DNA of 64,000 nucleotides from an uncultured Eubacteriales bacterium (GCA_900079765.1 LT599017.1:1953766-2017765); one strand, 5' to 3'; positions 25,338 to 34,663 are shown, counted from the first letter of the stretch. Notes: a model not told the origin generated them from the letters alone. A program made the numbers and translations.

Positions 25338-25778
25338 GTGGATACGAGAGAATTATTTGCCAGACTGATAAAATGCGAGGCCGGAGGTGAAGGCCTCAAC
25401 GGGATGCGGGCAGCGGCCACGGTGGTGATGAACCGGGCCAGAGTACCCTTCGGTGAGTATTTCCGTGTTTGCCAGGGGGATGTGCGGAAGGTCATTATGC
25501 AGACTTGCCAGTTTTCCTGCTACAAAACGGTCATCGGCGGCGTGCCGCACAACCAGAATGTGTGGGTGGTCACCCCAGAGGATATCCACTACCAGGTGGC
25601 CGACTGGGCCATGAACGGCGGAGTCTTTACCGGCGTGGGCTCGAATGCCCTCTGGTTCATGAATCCCTTTAGTTCCGACTGCCCCAACTTCTTCCCCTAC
25701 AACAAAACGGGATACTGGTTCACAAGGGTAAACCAACACTGTTTCTTCAACCCTACGGAGGCCTATTCACAAACTTGA
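25338..25778 (+). CDS. cwlJ: Spore cortex-lytic enzyme CwlJ-like (Hydrolase_2)
   Basis: 146 residues, a bare SleB/CwlJ catalytic domain without signal peptide or binding domain, as in CwlJ. The catalytic Glu lies in IKCEAGGEG near 16, and AATVVMNRAR, YQVADWAMNGG and ALWFMNP are family blocks. CwlJ sits in the spore coat and cleaves cortex peptidoglycan after calcium-dipicolinate release. GTG 25338 has GAGGTGA 5-6 nt upstream; GTG 25329 overlaps that site. The gerQ-like gene follows after 16 nt. Confidence 0.9.
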   Translation: MDTRELFARLIKCEAGGEGLNGMRAAATVVMNRARVPFGEYFRVCQGDVRKVIMQTCQFSCYKTVIGGVPHNQNVWVVTPEDIHYQVADWAMNGGVFTGVGSNALWFMNPFSSDCPNFFPYNKTGYWFTRVNQHCFFNPTEAYSQT

Positions 25779-25794
25779 GACGGAGGTACTTTTT

Positions 25795-26238
25795 ATGAGC
25801 AACAGCATCAATTGGATGGGAAACAAGGTGCTGGATTCGGGCACGCCCCGCCAGACAGGCACCCTCTCCTCCCCACCGCCAGTACAGCAGAGCCGGGTAG
25901 CTCCGGCGCCCCCTCCCTACATACAGCCCACCGCGCAGGCTCCCATGACCTACATGCCTGCCCCGACCGATTCCATGCCGTCCGAAGGGGTGGATCTGAC
26001 GACGGTCCAGGGCCCCCCTCCTGCCGCCGAGGAGGGATTTATCCCCTATTACCTGGCCAGCAACATCGGTCGGGCCGTGCGGGCGGAGTTCATCGTCGGA
26101 ACCAGCCAATACGTGGATAAAGCAGGTGTCATCAAAGAGGTGGGCATCAACTATTTCGTCCTGTACGACACCAACGCCAGGGCTGACATCATGTGCGATC
26201 TCTACTCGGTAAAATTCGTGACCATTCCCCGCCCTTAA
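25795..26238 (+). CDS. gerQ: GerQ-like spore coat protein
   Basis: 147 residues. Residues 1-75 are a low-complexity Pro/Gln/Ser/Ala-rich stretch; 80-147 is a compact beta domain (YYLASNIGRAVRAEF, NYFVLYD, CDLYSVKFVTI). The layout, a disordered head and Sm-like tail ending in YxVKFVTI, matches GerQ, the coat protein needed to hold CwlJ in Bacillus spores. Placement directly after cwlJ supports this strongly. GGAGG is about 9 nt before the ATG. Confidence 0.82.
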   Translation: MSNSINWMGNKVLDSGTPRQTGTLSSPPPVQQSRVAPAPPPYIQPTAQAPMTYMPAPTDSMPSEGVDLTTVQGPPPAAEEGFIPYYLASNIGRAVRAEFIVGTSQYVDKAGVIKEVGINYFVLYDTNARADIMCDLYSVKFVTIPRP

Positions 26239-26252
26239 TGAGAGTGGCAAGA

Positions 26253-26283
26253 GCCGGGTGCCGATAAGACATCGGCACTCGGC
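26253..26283 (+). terminator. Hairpin after gerQ-like gene
   Basis: 13-pair stem with one G-U type mismatch (26253-26265 with 26271-26283) but no T run, so it may be an RNA end or not a terminator. The 190 bp after it hold short GCTTA-type direct repeats near 26400 and no gene. Confidence 0.4.
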
Positions 26284-26474
26284 CCTGGCACTTGAAAGAG
26301 AAAATAACAAAGCTATAGTAACTATAATAGTTACTGGAGCTTGTTGGTCGGAGTGGTGTATTTTCTAAAATTTATGTGCATTACATACGTATTCCGTACT
26401 GCTTACTGCTTAATGCTTAACGTCTAGCAAGCGTATGTTCTAAGTAGGAACAGCAAAATCCGCCCGGCCGAACT

Positions 26475-26900
26475 CTACTCGACAATGCTTCTGATTTCCT
26501 CCATAAAAGATAACGCCGTTTTGTTTCCCCAGTACCCTAGCCTATAAATCCTATCGTCAACTTTTATTTCTCCGGTGCCCCCGCTCACAAGGGAACGCCC
26601 GCCACAGTATATCTGCACCCAAAATCCTGCCGCATTCCCGTCTAATGTAGAATCTCCTATAAGTGTCCCTATAGAGGGGTGATAGATGTACCTTTCTAGG
26701 AGCCGCTGTATTTGAGTATACTTCTCGCTTCCCGGCTCAATCTGTTCTGTAATCATTTGTTCTGTATTTGTGTCTTTAATGAGAAGGGTCAAAGATTGGT
26801 TCCGGCGTCCAAGAATACTACTCATACTTATCGGATACAAAAAGAACATGATAATGACTATAATAACGACGGACACAGAGATAATGACAGTCTTTTTCAT
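26475..26900 (-). CDS. Membrane-anchored protein of unknown function
   Basis: 141 residues. One N-terminal hydrophobic segment (about 4-24, Ile/Val-rich) acts as an anchor, followed by an extracytoplasmic domain of mixed helix and strand; no known motif is seen. GGGAGG is 7 nt before the ATG. It stands alone on the minus strand, flanked by about 240 bp and 290 bp without genes; its base composition is more AT-rich than the flanks of the window. I do not recognise a family. Confidence 0.6.
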   Translation of the reverse strand: MKKTVIISVSVVIIVIIMFFLYPISMSSILGRRNQSLTLLIKDTNTEQMITEQIEPGSEKYTQIQRLLERYIYHPSIGTLIGDSTLDGNAAGFWVQIYCGGRSLVSGGTGEIKVDDRIYRLGYWGNKTALSFMEEIRSIVE

Positions 26901-27096
26901 GATGATTCCTCCCCATAACGTCTCTTTTTATAATTAGCTAAGCAGGAAACATGAAGGCCGGGGCCCTCAGAGCTCCCAGCCTTCGTACACCAAATTATAT
27001 CTGCCGTATTCCAGAGCCTGGCTCTTGGCTAATTAAAGACTACGGGATTTCTAATGCTATATCAATAAAATCTAAGTAAAGGTTTTGTAAAAACTA

Positions 27097-27135
27097 AACG
27101 GAAGGAGCACCGTCGCCGACGGTGCTCCTTCCGTT
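27097..27135. terminator. Strong bidirectional terminator after the PTS operon
   Basis: About 18-bp perfect stem (27097-27114 with 27118-27135), 3-nt loop. On the minus strand it is followed by a T-rich stretch, ending the PTS transcript 50 nt after the EIIC stop. Confidence 0.85.
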
Positions 27136-27187
27136 ATCTCTATAAATCAACACTCAAATGGAAATTTCCTATCACCTTAGACGCACA

Positions 27188-28258
27188 TCAGGCGGTCTTC
27201 ACTATTCCTGACTCGACTTGTTCGACATCCTTCTTTAGTATTCTCAAAAGAATCGCAGTCACCAATGCACCGGCAAGGATCGCCACCACAAACCACAGTT
27301 TGTTTCCGACCACCGGGAGTACGATAAAGCCGCCGTGCGGAACCGGGCAGGTTACTTTCCCAAAGGCGCCAATCAGGGCCGCGACGATGTTTCCAATGAT
27401 GGTAGCGGGGAATACGGCCTTGGGGTCCTTGATGGCGTAAGGGATTACCCCCTCTGTAATGCCGAGGCAGCCGATAATTCCAACCGCCTTCGCATTGTTG
27501 CGCTCTTCTGCGGTATACTTGTTCTTCGCGATCAGGGTGGACAGGAACAGGCCAATGGGGGGAACCGCCACCAGAATGCGGAAAATACCATTGGGCTCCA
27601 TGATGCCTTCGTTGATCAGCGCAAGGGTAAACATGGAAACCGACTTTGTGACTGGCCCGCCGAAGTCAACTTCAGCAAAGATACCCATAAAGACCGCCAG
27701 GGCAACCTTGCTTCCCTCGTTGAGGGTCGTCATCAGGCCGGTCAACGCCTGCATCAGGAAGGAAATCGGCGTGGCGATAATGAAATAGTACGCAAAACCA
27801 AGGACAAGCACGGTAGCAATGGGGATAATTAAAATGGGCATAATGGAGCGGATAGCCGGGTTCTTCGCGATTTTCCAGTCTTTCATCCACTTCGCCATGT
27901 AACCCGCCAGCAGGCCGAGCAAAAGCGCCCCTAAAAAACCCGCCTTGGCATTGACGCCGCCGATGGTGACGTCACTATTGGCGATGAAACCTAGGATAAA
28001 GCCCGGCGTTAAGCCCGGACGGCCGGCAACAGAGTATGCGATATATCCCGCAAACACCGGGATCATCAAGGTCATGCCGGCTTTTCCCAGCTGGTTCAAA
28101 AACAGCATTATGGGACCATTGGGAACGAGCCCCTTATCCGTGGGCTGTGCGCCAAGCAGGGAGATCGCTAAGATAACGCCGCCTGCCACCACGACAGGCA
28201 TCATGTACGAAACGCCGCTCAATAAGTGCTTTTGGATGTCCTTTAACAGCTTTTTCAT
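27188..28258 (-). CDS. PTS fructose-type EIIC permease
   Basis: 356 residues with about nine or ten membrane helices. Fructose-family EIIC marks include GGVILAISLLG near the N terminus, EVDFGGPVTKS near 195 and GITEGVIPYAIKD near 270. It forms the membrane channel that takes up a sugar while EIIB phosphorylates it. It starts 1 nt after eiiB. As a lone EIIC it is shorter than fused FruA proteins, with A and B made separately upstream. Confidence 0.95.
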   Translation of the reverse strand: MKKLLKDIQKHLLSGVSYMMPVVVAGGVILAISLLGAQPTDKGLVPNGPIMLFLNQLGKAGMTLMIPVFAGYIAYSVAGRPGLTPGFILGFIANSDVTIGGVNAKAGFLGALLLGLLAGYMAKWMKDWKIAKNPAIRSIMPILIIPIATVLVLGFAYYFIIATPISFLMQALTGLMTTLNEGSKVALAVFMGIFAEVDFGGPVTKSVSMFTLALINEGIMEPNGIFRILVAVPPIGLFLSTLIAKNKYTAEERNNAKAVGIIGCLGITEGVIPYAIKDPKAVFPATIIGNIVAALIGAFGKVTCPVPHGGFIVLPVVGNKLWFVVAILAGALVTAILLRILKKDVEQVESGIVKTA

Positions 28259-28259
28259 G

Positions 28260-28580
28260 TTAACCCTCCACTAAAGCAACTGCTTCATCTACCAGATTTT
28301 TTACATCGGAAATGGCGCGATCAACGCTGGCGCGAACCACAGGCTTGTCCTCAAAACGCTCCTCGCCCTCTATGGTAATGCTTACTGCCAAAATGATGGC
28401 GTCGGCAGAGGCGATATCCTCTTCGGTGAGCTCGTTTTCAATCCCAATGCTCCCCTGCGTCTCCACCTTACAGTCATAGCCTCTGCGCTTGATTTCCTTT
28501 TCCAGCATCTCTTGTGCCATATAAGTATGCGCAATGCCCGTCGGGCAAGCTGTAACACCTAAAATCTTCATATCTTTCAT
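28260..28580 (-). CDS. PTS fructose-type EIIB
   Basis: 106 residues with the phosphorylated Cys12 in TACPTGIAHTYMA, the signature of fructose-family EIIB. It takes phosphate from EIIA and gives it to the sugar bound in EIIC. It overlaps eiiA by 4 nt and is followed by eiiC after 1 nt, so all three should be made in balance. Confidence 0.95.
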   Translation of the reverse strand: MKDMKILGVTACPTGIAHTYMAQEMLEKEIKRRGYDCKVETQGSIGIENELTEEDIASADAIILAVSITIEGEERFEDKPVVRASVDRAISDVKNLVDEAVALVEG

Positions 28581-29035
28581 GCTCCTATAATTGCTTTGTT
28601 GATTGCTTGCAGGATGTCATATGCCTCTGTGCTCGTCTTCGCGTTCCGCAGAGAATTTCGGAATTCCTCATCTACCAGCTTTCTGCTGATAGCAGAGAGA
28701 AACCGCAGGTGAAGATTGCTTTCCGCAACCTCGGGGATAGCAATGAGAAAGATAAAATCAACGTCCTCGTCATTTCGGTCGTCCCAGCGAAATGCTTCCG
28801 TTGTTCTCACGAAGGAGACGAACGGGCTGTTGACTACTTTGCTCTTTACATGGGGTATTGCAACCTTGAATCCAATTGAGGTGGGTATCAGCCCTTCCCG
28901 CTCCAGAACTCCATCTATAAACGCAGCCTTGTCCTTTATAAAGTTGAGCGCGTACGCTTTGTCAGAAACGGCAGTCAATACATCGTCCCGGGTCGATAAG
29001 GCCATGTCCAGCAATACCAATTCTTTTTCAATCAA
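28577..29035 (-). CDS. PTS fructose/mannitol-type EIIA
   Basis: 152 residues from TTG 29035. The active His62 is in VAIPHVKS. It receives phosphate from HPr. The longest frame begins at GTG 29044, but GGAGGT directly abuts that codon and is 7 nt from TTG 29035, so the latter is preferred. It overlaps the end of the regulator gene by 8 nt, and eiiB by 4 nt. Confidence 0.93.
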   Translation of the reverse strand: MIEKELVLLDMALSTRDDVLTAVSDKAYALNFIKDKAAFIDGVLEREGLIPTSIGFKVAIPHVKSKVVNSPFVSFVRTTEAFRWDDRNDEDVDFIFLIAIPEVAESNLHLRFLSAISRKLVDEEFRNSLRNAKTSTEAYDILQAINKAIIGA

Positions 29036-30947
29036 TTTCCTCACCTCCGCTCAATAAAATTAGCAGTTCCTTTTCGCTTAAGGCCAACAGCTTGGTATTG
29101 ATGAACTGTTTGGACTTAACCAACTTGAATATCTCCTCCAGGAGGGATTTTGCGTGTGATAGGTCATTCTTCGCTAGCACAAAAAAGATGATAACCTTCA
29201 CATAATATTTGCCCCACTTAACGGGTGTTTTATTGATCCAAACCGGTATGATGGTCTTGTTGACAAACTCCAGAGAACCATGGGGCACTGCCCCGCCTGT
29301 CGCTAATTCAGTGCCTCCGTTTGCCTCTCGCTCCAGGACGCTCTCCCTGTAGCCCTTTCGTACATACCCATCCGCCAGAAGTTGCTCCGCAACACAATCC
29401 ACGATTTCCGACATACTCTGTGCTTCTTGGCTGCAGAATACATACGAAGGATGAATGTATGGGGTCAAGTGCTTTATCACAAGGGCAGTCTCTTTTTCCT
29501 GGAGCACCAGCTTCTCCTGATAGGCGTGGTTGATGGCTTCCAGATCCTTCTCCGTGATCAGTGGGGAAACCACAACTACCGGCTTGTTTACGTCGAGAAG
29601 CGGTATTGTCGATATGATTAAATCGACATAATCCAAATCAAAGCGCTCCACACTGGTCGCGGAAACGGACTCAATGATATCCAGAGGCGGAAGAACCCGC
29701 CGTATCCTGTTGACGATGAACCCTGATGAGACAATGCCCTTAGGGCAGACGACAAGAAGCTTTCTACTCTTCATCGTTTTGTCCAGAGCGCTTTGAAAGT
29801 GGAGCATCATAAAACCCACTTCGTCATCGTTTAATTCAATTCCCACCCGTTCGCACTGCTCATCTAATACAATCCATGTCAAGTCGAACATCAGGCGAAA
29901 TTCCCCCTTGATGTCCTCAAGCAGCGGGTTGCGTATGTGAATGCCTTGTTTCAAACGAAAGACCATGTGATAAAAATGGGCTATTGCATTTTCGTACAAG
30001 GTCGTGTCCTGCGTCAAATCCACGTGAACGCATTCCGACATTCTGCGTATGATATCCACCACGACCTGATGATAGGTTTCGTTTATATAGGTCTCGGAGA
30101 GCTTAAACTCCAACCGATTAGCCTGAAGGTAAACCGACACGCCATAGATATCGTCCTCAGTAAAGGAGAAGGATACTCGCTCTGCCAGCATCTCCAGTAG
30201 GTCCTTAGCAACCAGGTAATTCTTTAGGCCCATGACCTCGTCGAGCTTGAGTGTGTTGCGTTCAGAGGGCAGGTGATAACCCTTCCACATGCGATAGCTC
30301 ATGGCCAGCAGGGCATGAAACACATTCAGTTCATAATGCGTGGCGATATTGAACAGATGATAGGACTCAAACGACTTCACGACGTCAATGCAGGAATCCA
30401 CCAGCTCTTCAGGATAAAACTGGCAGAACACGTCTGCATCCTCAAGCTGAAACTTCTTGCCGCAAAGCTCCATAACCATCTCATTAAATACGATGAGCGT
30501 TTTGCGAAATTGCGTTTCGTTGCCCACCAGTCTGGTCCCGTGCGCATCGCTTTTCAGTGAAACGGTGGATTCGTTGAGCCATTCATCCCGTATCGTATTC
30601 AAATCCTTTAAAATTGAAGTCTGACTCACAAAATAGTTGTCCGCCAACCCTTGTATGGTGACGGTTTGCTCGTCAAGCAACAACTCCTTAAAGACGCGGA
30701 GGATCGTAGCAGTTTCTTTGCTTTTATTGGCGCTCCGGGACTCGCTTTGCTGTCTTTGAATCCGAATGCCTATCCCGCGTTTCTTTTCGATGATAGGGGA
30801 ATCCGAGGCACGGATGATTGCGTTTAAATCGTTATGAAGGGTGCGCTTAGATACCTGCAGCTCCGCTGCCAGCGCATCCACCGTTGTATAACCGCTCGCC
30901 CGGTCCAAGATTGCAATAATCTTCGTCTGCCTTTTTGTGAATCCCAT
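29028..30947 (-). CDS. PRD-containing transcriptional activator (BglG/MtlR-LicR type)
   Basis: 639 residues: N-terminal winged helix (about 1-60, KRTLHNDLNAII), two PTS-regulation domains (about 160-380), an EIIB-like domain with Cys in VVCPKGIVSSG near 385, and a C-terminal EIIA-like domain with His in GGAVPHGS near 560. Such activators are switched by phosphorylation from HPr and from their cognate EIIB. Start chosen at ATG 30947 with GGTGG upstream, not the longer 30989. It surely controls this operon. Confidence 0.92.
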   Translation of the reverse strand: MGFTKRQTKIIAILDRASGYTTVDALAAELQVSKRTLHNDLNAIIRASDSPIIEKKRGIGIRIQRQQSESRSANKSKETATILRVFKELLLDEQTVTIQGLADNYFVSQTSILKDLNTIRDEWLNESTVSLKSDAHGTRLVGNETQFRKTLIVFNEMVMELCGKKFQLEDADVFCQFYPEELVDSCIDVVKSFESYHLFNIATHYELNVFHALLAMSYRMWKGYHLPSERNTLKLDEVMGLKNYLVAKDLLEMLAERVSFSFTEDDIYGVSVYLQANRLEFKLSETYINETYHQVVVDIIRRMSECVHVDLTQDTTLYENAIAHFYHMVFRLKQGIHIRNPLLEDIKGEFRLMFDLTWIVLDEQCERVGIELNDDEVGFMMLHFQSALDKTMKSRKLLVVCPKGIVSSGFIVNRIRRVLPPLDIIESVSATSVERFDLDYVDLIISTIPLLDVNKPVVVVSPLITEKDLEAINHAYQEKLVLQEKETALVIKHLTPYIHPSYVFCSQEAQSMSEIVDCVAEQLLADGYVRKGYRESVLEREANGGTELATGGAVPHGSLEFVNKTIIPVWINKTPVKWGKYYVKVIIFFVLAKNDLSHAKSLLEEIFKLVKSKQFINTKLLALSEKELLILLSGGEEID

Positions 30948-31015
30948 ATTACCACCACCTATCACCGCGTCGGAAACTGGCTTCCGCATCCACGCGTCTT
31001 ATCTGATGTCTATGC

Positions 31016-31624
31016 TCAGCTTAATTCTTGCTCAAATAAAACCAAAGACTGCTCCATTTTGTCTGCTGCCAAGGCGCGGACATCTTCTCTGTCAAAAATG
31101 CCTCTTACTGTTCCAGCATAAGTGTAACCGGAATTGAACACTTCTTTCACATTTGATCTGTTTACTCCACCCACAGCCATCAGCGGGAGCTTCCCCATGG
31201 GCTCGCAAACCGCTTTTGCATAGCCGTAGCTCAACTCGCTTGCGGGAAATACCTTTACAATATCGGCGCCGTCCTCCAGTGACTTCGCAATCTCCGACGG
31301 CGTGAAAGAACCCGGCACGGAGATAATATTGTGCTCCTTGCAATAATCCAGCATTTCCTTCGTCATCATCCTGGGCGACAAAACAAATTTCGCGCCCGCC
31401 GCAACTGCTTTCACAAGCTCATCATAGGTTTGCACTGTGCCGGCCCCAATGTTCAAAACCGTGCCAAACTCATCCGAAATCTTCTTTATTATCTCATACG
31501 GATTTTCTGAATTCAATGTGATCTCAATGTTACGGACAAAAGTGCTTTTGGTAAGCACTTGCGCCGCCAAACGAATTTCCTCGTAAGTATACCCTCTCAT
31601 AATCAATGTGACTTTGCTTAACAT
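31016..31624 (-). CDS. KHG/KDPG aldolase family protein
   Basis: 202 residues of the Eda fold: Glu in NIEITLNS near 35, GAGTVQT near 61, the Schiff-base Lys in IVKVFPAS near 123 and GGVNRSN near 152. Family members split 2-keto-3-deoxy-6-phosphogluconate or a related keto-acid into pyruvate and an aldehyde. As first gene before the PTS regulator and transporter it should act on the phosphorylated import product, but no dehydratase is present, so the exact substrate is open. Confidence 0.92.
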   Translation of the reverse strand: MLSKVTLIMRGYTYEEIRLAAQVLTKSTFVRNIEITLNSENPYEIIKKISDEFGTVLNIGAGTVQTYDELVKAVAAGAKFVLSPRMMTKEMLDYCKEHNIISVPGSFTPSEIAKSLEDGADIVKVFPASELSYGYAKAVCEPMGKLPLMAVGGVNRSNVKEVFNSGYTYAGTVRGIFDREDVRALAADKMEQSLVLFEQELS

Positions 31625-31870
31625 TTAAACCACCCTTTCGACTTTATTGGCTAAATTGTAACAAGCAGTATTTTGTTCGTCCACTACAAATAGTTGCAAC
31701 AACCAATTGCAACAATGCGTGAGAAAACGGCAGTTGGATATCCTTTCCAGACAAGCCAATATTGCCGGATAACTCTTCTGCCCAGACCTGCAACCCAAAT
31801 TGGCGAAACTTTCTTGGCACTACCGCGGACACTCTCGCTGCAACAGATTTTACCCGAGAAATTTAATTAT
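31625..31870. promoter_or_regulatory. Upstream region of the aldolase-PTS operon with an inverted repeat
   Basis: No gene. An inverted repeat GTTGCAA (31693-31699) and TTGCAAC (31707-31713) lies about 70-90 nt before the aldolase start, a fair place for binding by the PRD activator. I see no clear sigmaA promoter on the minus strand, as expected for an activated one. Confidence 0.4.
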
Positions 31871-31913
31871 AAAAGAGTGAGTGGAAAGGACTTGCCTTTC
31901 CACTCACTCTTTT
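31871..31913 (-). terminator. Terminator of the peptide-uptake operon
   Basis: Perfect 19-bp stem (31871-31889 with 31895-31913), loop ACTTG, T runs on both sides. It lies 138 nt after the acetamidase stop; the 138 bp between show no gene. Confidence 0.88.
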
Positions 31914-32051
31914 TACTGCCTCAATAGGTTTGAAGCACAGCCGCTCGGCGATAAAAACGTCTTTTCCAGCACAATGTGCGCATCGGTATGAATCTATCGT
32001 TAATGCTGGGACAGCAGACGACGAGTATAGTCTCCCCGAAGCGCGTTTTGC

Positions 32052-32936
32052 TTAGAATAGACTGCTGAGTATCGTTTTTGGAACCTCCATCCGCACCGTG
32101 CGCTTGGGGTCCACCATCTGGCAGAACTGAAGATTTCCGGCTGCACTTAAAAGCATGCCGGCCTCATTGAAGGAAAGTTGGTTTTTCAACATCAGAATGT
32201 TGGCCATATCCAGCGTTGCCACTCTAACAGCCTGTTCCACATCCTCATGTGATGCGATGGTGTAGCACGCATGGGAACTTTCCATCATGGGATTTTTTAT
32301 GCTCACATATTTTATAACTTCAATGTGAACCGTGATTTCAGCTGGTATTTCCAGACCGCTCACCATAATTTCACCATCGCCCATGCAGGCATGAACGTCA
32401 CCCATGGCAAGCAGCGCTCCCGGCTGAAACACCGGTAAGTATAGTACCGACCCTGCGGCAATTTTGGTATTATCCATATTGCCGCCATGACTGCCCGGCT
32501 CGCCGCAGGGTATTGCGCCACTCTCCGGCGCAACGCCTATAACGCCGATCATCGGCATACACGGCAAATGTATCTCTCTGCTAAAATACGCAATGCCATT
32601 CTTGACTTCAATGCGCTTAATCTGCCCTTCCTGCACATATTCACCCAAAACCCCATTCTGTGGCAGAGCAACCATTGTGCCATACTGCGCCACCTTGATG
32701 TCGAGGATTGAGATTTTAAGTATGTCGCCGGGCTGCGCGTTGCGCACATAGACGGGGCCTGTGGCGGGGTTAATGCAGCTCCAATCCAGCGTTTCGATTT
32801 TTTGCTCTTCACTGGTCAGCTGGTTTGAAAAGCAATCCATCGTTTCAAAAACAACTGTTGATTTGTCCTCTACTTCAAGTACCACAGAGTTCTCTGCCGA
32901 CATTGCAAGAACCGCCGTATCTCCCAGCCTATACAT
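32052..32936 (-). CDS. Acetamidase/formamidase family protein
   Basis: 294 residues of the FmdA/AmdA family: VYVRNAQPGDILKI near 70, PCGEPGSHGGNMD near 143, GDVHACMGDGE near 180 and a C-terminal helix pair are family blocks. Members hydrolyse small amides to ammonia and an acid. It is the last gene of the peptide operon, 13 nt after the binding-protein gene, so a product freed from imported peptides may be the substrate; that is inference. Single-domain and shorter than the fungal-like long forms. Confidence 0.9.
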   Translation of the reverse strand: MYRLGDTAVLAMSAENSVVLEVEDKSTVVFETMDCFSNQLTSEEQKIETLDWSCINPATGPVYVRNAQPGDILKISILDIKVAQYGTMVALPQNGVLGEYVQEGQIKRIEVKNGIAYFSREIHLPCMPMIGVIGVAPESGAIPCGEPGSHGGNMDNTKIAAGSVLYLPVFQPGALLAMGDVHACMGDGEIMVSGLEIPAEITVHIEVIKYVSIKNPMMESSHACYTIASHEDVEQAVRVATLDMANILMLKNQLSFNEAGMLLSAAGNLQFCQMVDPKRTVRMEVPKTILSSLF

Positions 32937-32949
32937 GGTAACCTCCGTT

Positions 32950-34608
32950 TTAGCCTATTTTAATATTCTTTACGTAAAGATTCCAGAACCATGTGCCAGT
33001 CAGGTTATCTACGCCAGCTGTGATGCGGTTATTTACGGTAAAAAGCCAGTTCTGATGCGTCCAAATATAGTACGGGACCTCGTCGTTTATGATATCCAGG
33101 GCCTGGAGCATAAGCTCGGTACGCTCCTTCTCATCAGAGGAGGCCGCCTGCTCGAGCAGCAGCGCATCAACCTGGGCATTGACGTAGGCGCTGGAATTGG
33201 AGCCGCCCTCGCCGCGGTTGGTGCTGAAATACAGCGGGGTCAGCACACCAGAGGGATCGGGAAAGTCAGAAGACCACTCGAAGATGGCAATATCATAGGG
33301 GCGTACACCGTTTGCGTCGATACCCGAACCAAACTGAAGAGAAACGACCTCGTCATTGGAGACTTTTTCAATGGTGGCATTAATACCAATCTGGGCGACG
33401 GCCTGCTGCAAAATAAGTGCCACAGAGTTTGTAATTGACTTTTCGTCAACGGTTATGGCGCAGTCAAACCCATTGGGATATTCCGAAGCGGCAAGACTTT
33501 CCTTGGCTTTTTCCAGGCTGTACTCATACTTAAGACAGCTCTCCTCATATTTAAGCCAGGTATCCTTCTCAAAGAGGAAGAGGCTTTCCGGCACCGGCAG
33601 ATAATTGGTCATGGTACCGAAATCTTTTACAATGTTCTCCTGAAGCGTACCGGCATCAATGGCATATGCGATAGCCTTTCGGACGTTGACGTCGTCAAAC
33701 GGCGCCTTCTGGCAGTTAAAGGACAAGAATTCCAATCCAGCAGAAGCGATCTTGGTGAGGCTTACATACTGACTGCTTTCAACATCGCCCAGCATTTCAA
33801 CAGGAGTTGAGAGGTTTAAGTCAATCTGTCCGGAAGTGGAGGCCATGACGCGGGTGGTATCCTCGGGGATTACCTGGAAAACAATGTGCTTAATATCGGG
33901 CTCACCCTCGGTTTCCTTATTCCAGTAGTTTTCATTGTAGTCAAGTACAATCTGGCTGCCGACATCCCATTTGACAAAGGTATAAGGACCGGTGCCCAAA
34001 ACGCCGCCCTCGGGCGTCCCGTACTTATCGCCGGCGCTTTCAACAAAAGCCTTACTGTGAATATGTCCACCGGTTGTTGCAAAGGTGTGCTTCCACAGAG
34101 CGTCAGCCTGCTTGAGCTTAACGGTAAACTGCCAGTCGCCTGTCTGCTTGATGGAATCGACGTTATCATACATCCATGCAAGATAGGAAGCGACGCTCGG
34201 ATCACGGTATCTGTCAAGTGAGAAGAGCACATCCTCCATGGTCATGGGTGTGCCATCGGAAAAAGTAACATCATTTCTGACGTTATAGACATAAGTCAGA
34301 GGGTCAACCTCTTCCCAGCTCTCTGTAAGGCCGTTTTGCAGCTGATCGTTCTCATCATAGTAGAGAAGGCTTTCGGTTACCTGAATCACAACAGGGTTTG
34401 TCGAGAAGTCATATGCGAAAGCTGAATCCATGGAGATGATTTCCGCATAGAGACCAACATTCAGCGTATCGCCCTCAACAGATGTGCTTGGCGTGGGAAT
34501 ATTTCCCGAGGTGCTGGGCTGCGGTGTCGTACTTGTTCCGCCACCGCAGCCTGTTAAAGGCGCGGTACAGAGAACAAGAGCCAGACATAGAGCAATTACC
34601 TTTTTCAT
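32950..34608 (-). CDS. Peptide/nickel-type ABC substrate-binding lipoprotein (SBP family 5)
   Basis: 552 residues. Lipoprotein signal with LTGC lipobox near 21, a Thr/Ser/Pro linker, then an SBP_bac_5 fold (VTFSDGTPMTMEDV near 112; YAIDAGTL near 313). It captures oligopeptides outside and hands them to the DppBCDF-like transporter encoded upstream. AGGAGG precedes the ATG. Placing it after the transporter and M42 genes is unusual; most operons start with it. Confidence 0.93.
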   Translation of the reverse strand: MKKVIALCLALVLCTAPLTGCGGGTSTTPQPSTSGNIPTPSTSVEGDTLNVGLYAEIISMDSAFAYDFSTNPVVIQVTESLLYYDENDQLQNGLTESWEEVDPLTYVYNVRNDVTFSDGTPMTMEDVLFSLDRYRDPSVASYLAWMYDNVDSIKQTGDWQFTVKLKQADALWKHTFATTGGHIHSKAFVESAGDKYGTPEGGVLGTGPYTFVKWDVGSQIVLDYNENYWNKETEGEPDIKHIVFQVIPEDTTRVMASTSGQIDLNLSTPVEMLGDVESSQYVSLTKIASAGLEFLSFNCQKAPFDDVNVRKAIAYAIDAGTLQENIVKDFGTMTNYLPVPESLFLFEKDTWLKYEESCLKYEYSLEKAKESLAASEYPNGFDCAITVDEKSITNSVALILQQAVAQIGINATIEKVSNDEVVSLQFGSGIDANGVRPYDIAIFEWSSDFPDPSGVLTPLYFSTNRGEGGSNSSAYVNAQVDALLLEQAASSDEKERTELMLQALDIINDEVPYYIWTHQNWLFTVNNRITAGVDNLTGTWFWNLYVKNIKIG

Positions 34609-34663
34609 AGTTTTCCTCCTAACAATTATTTGCGAAATATTATGTAAATTCTTATAAAAGAAA

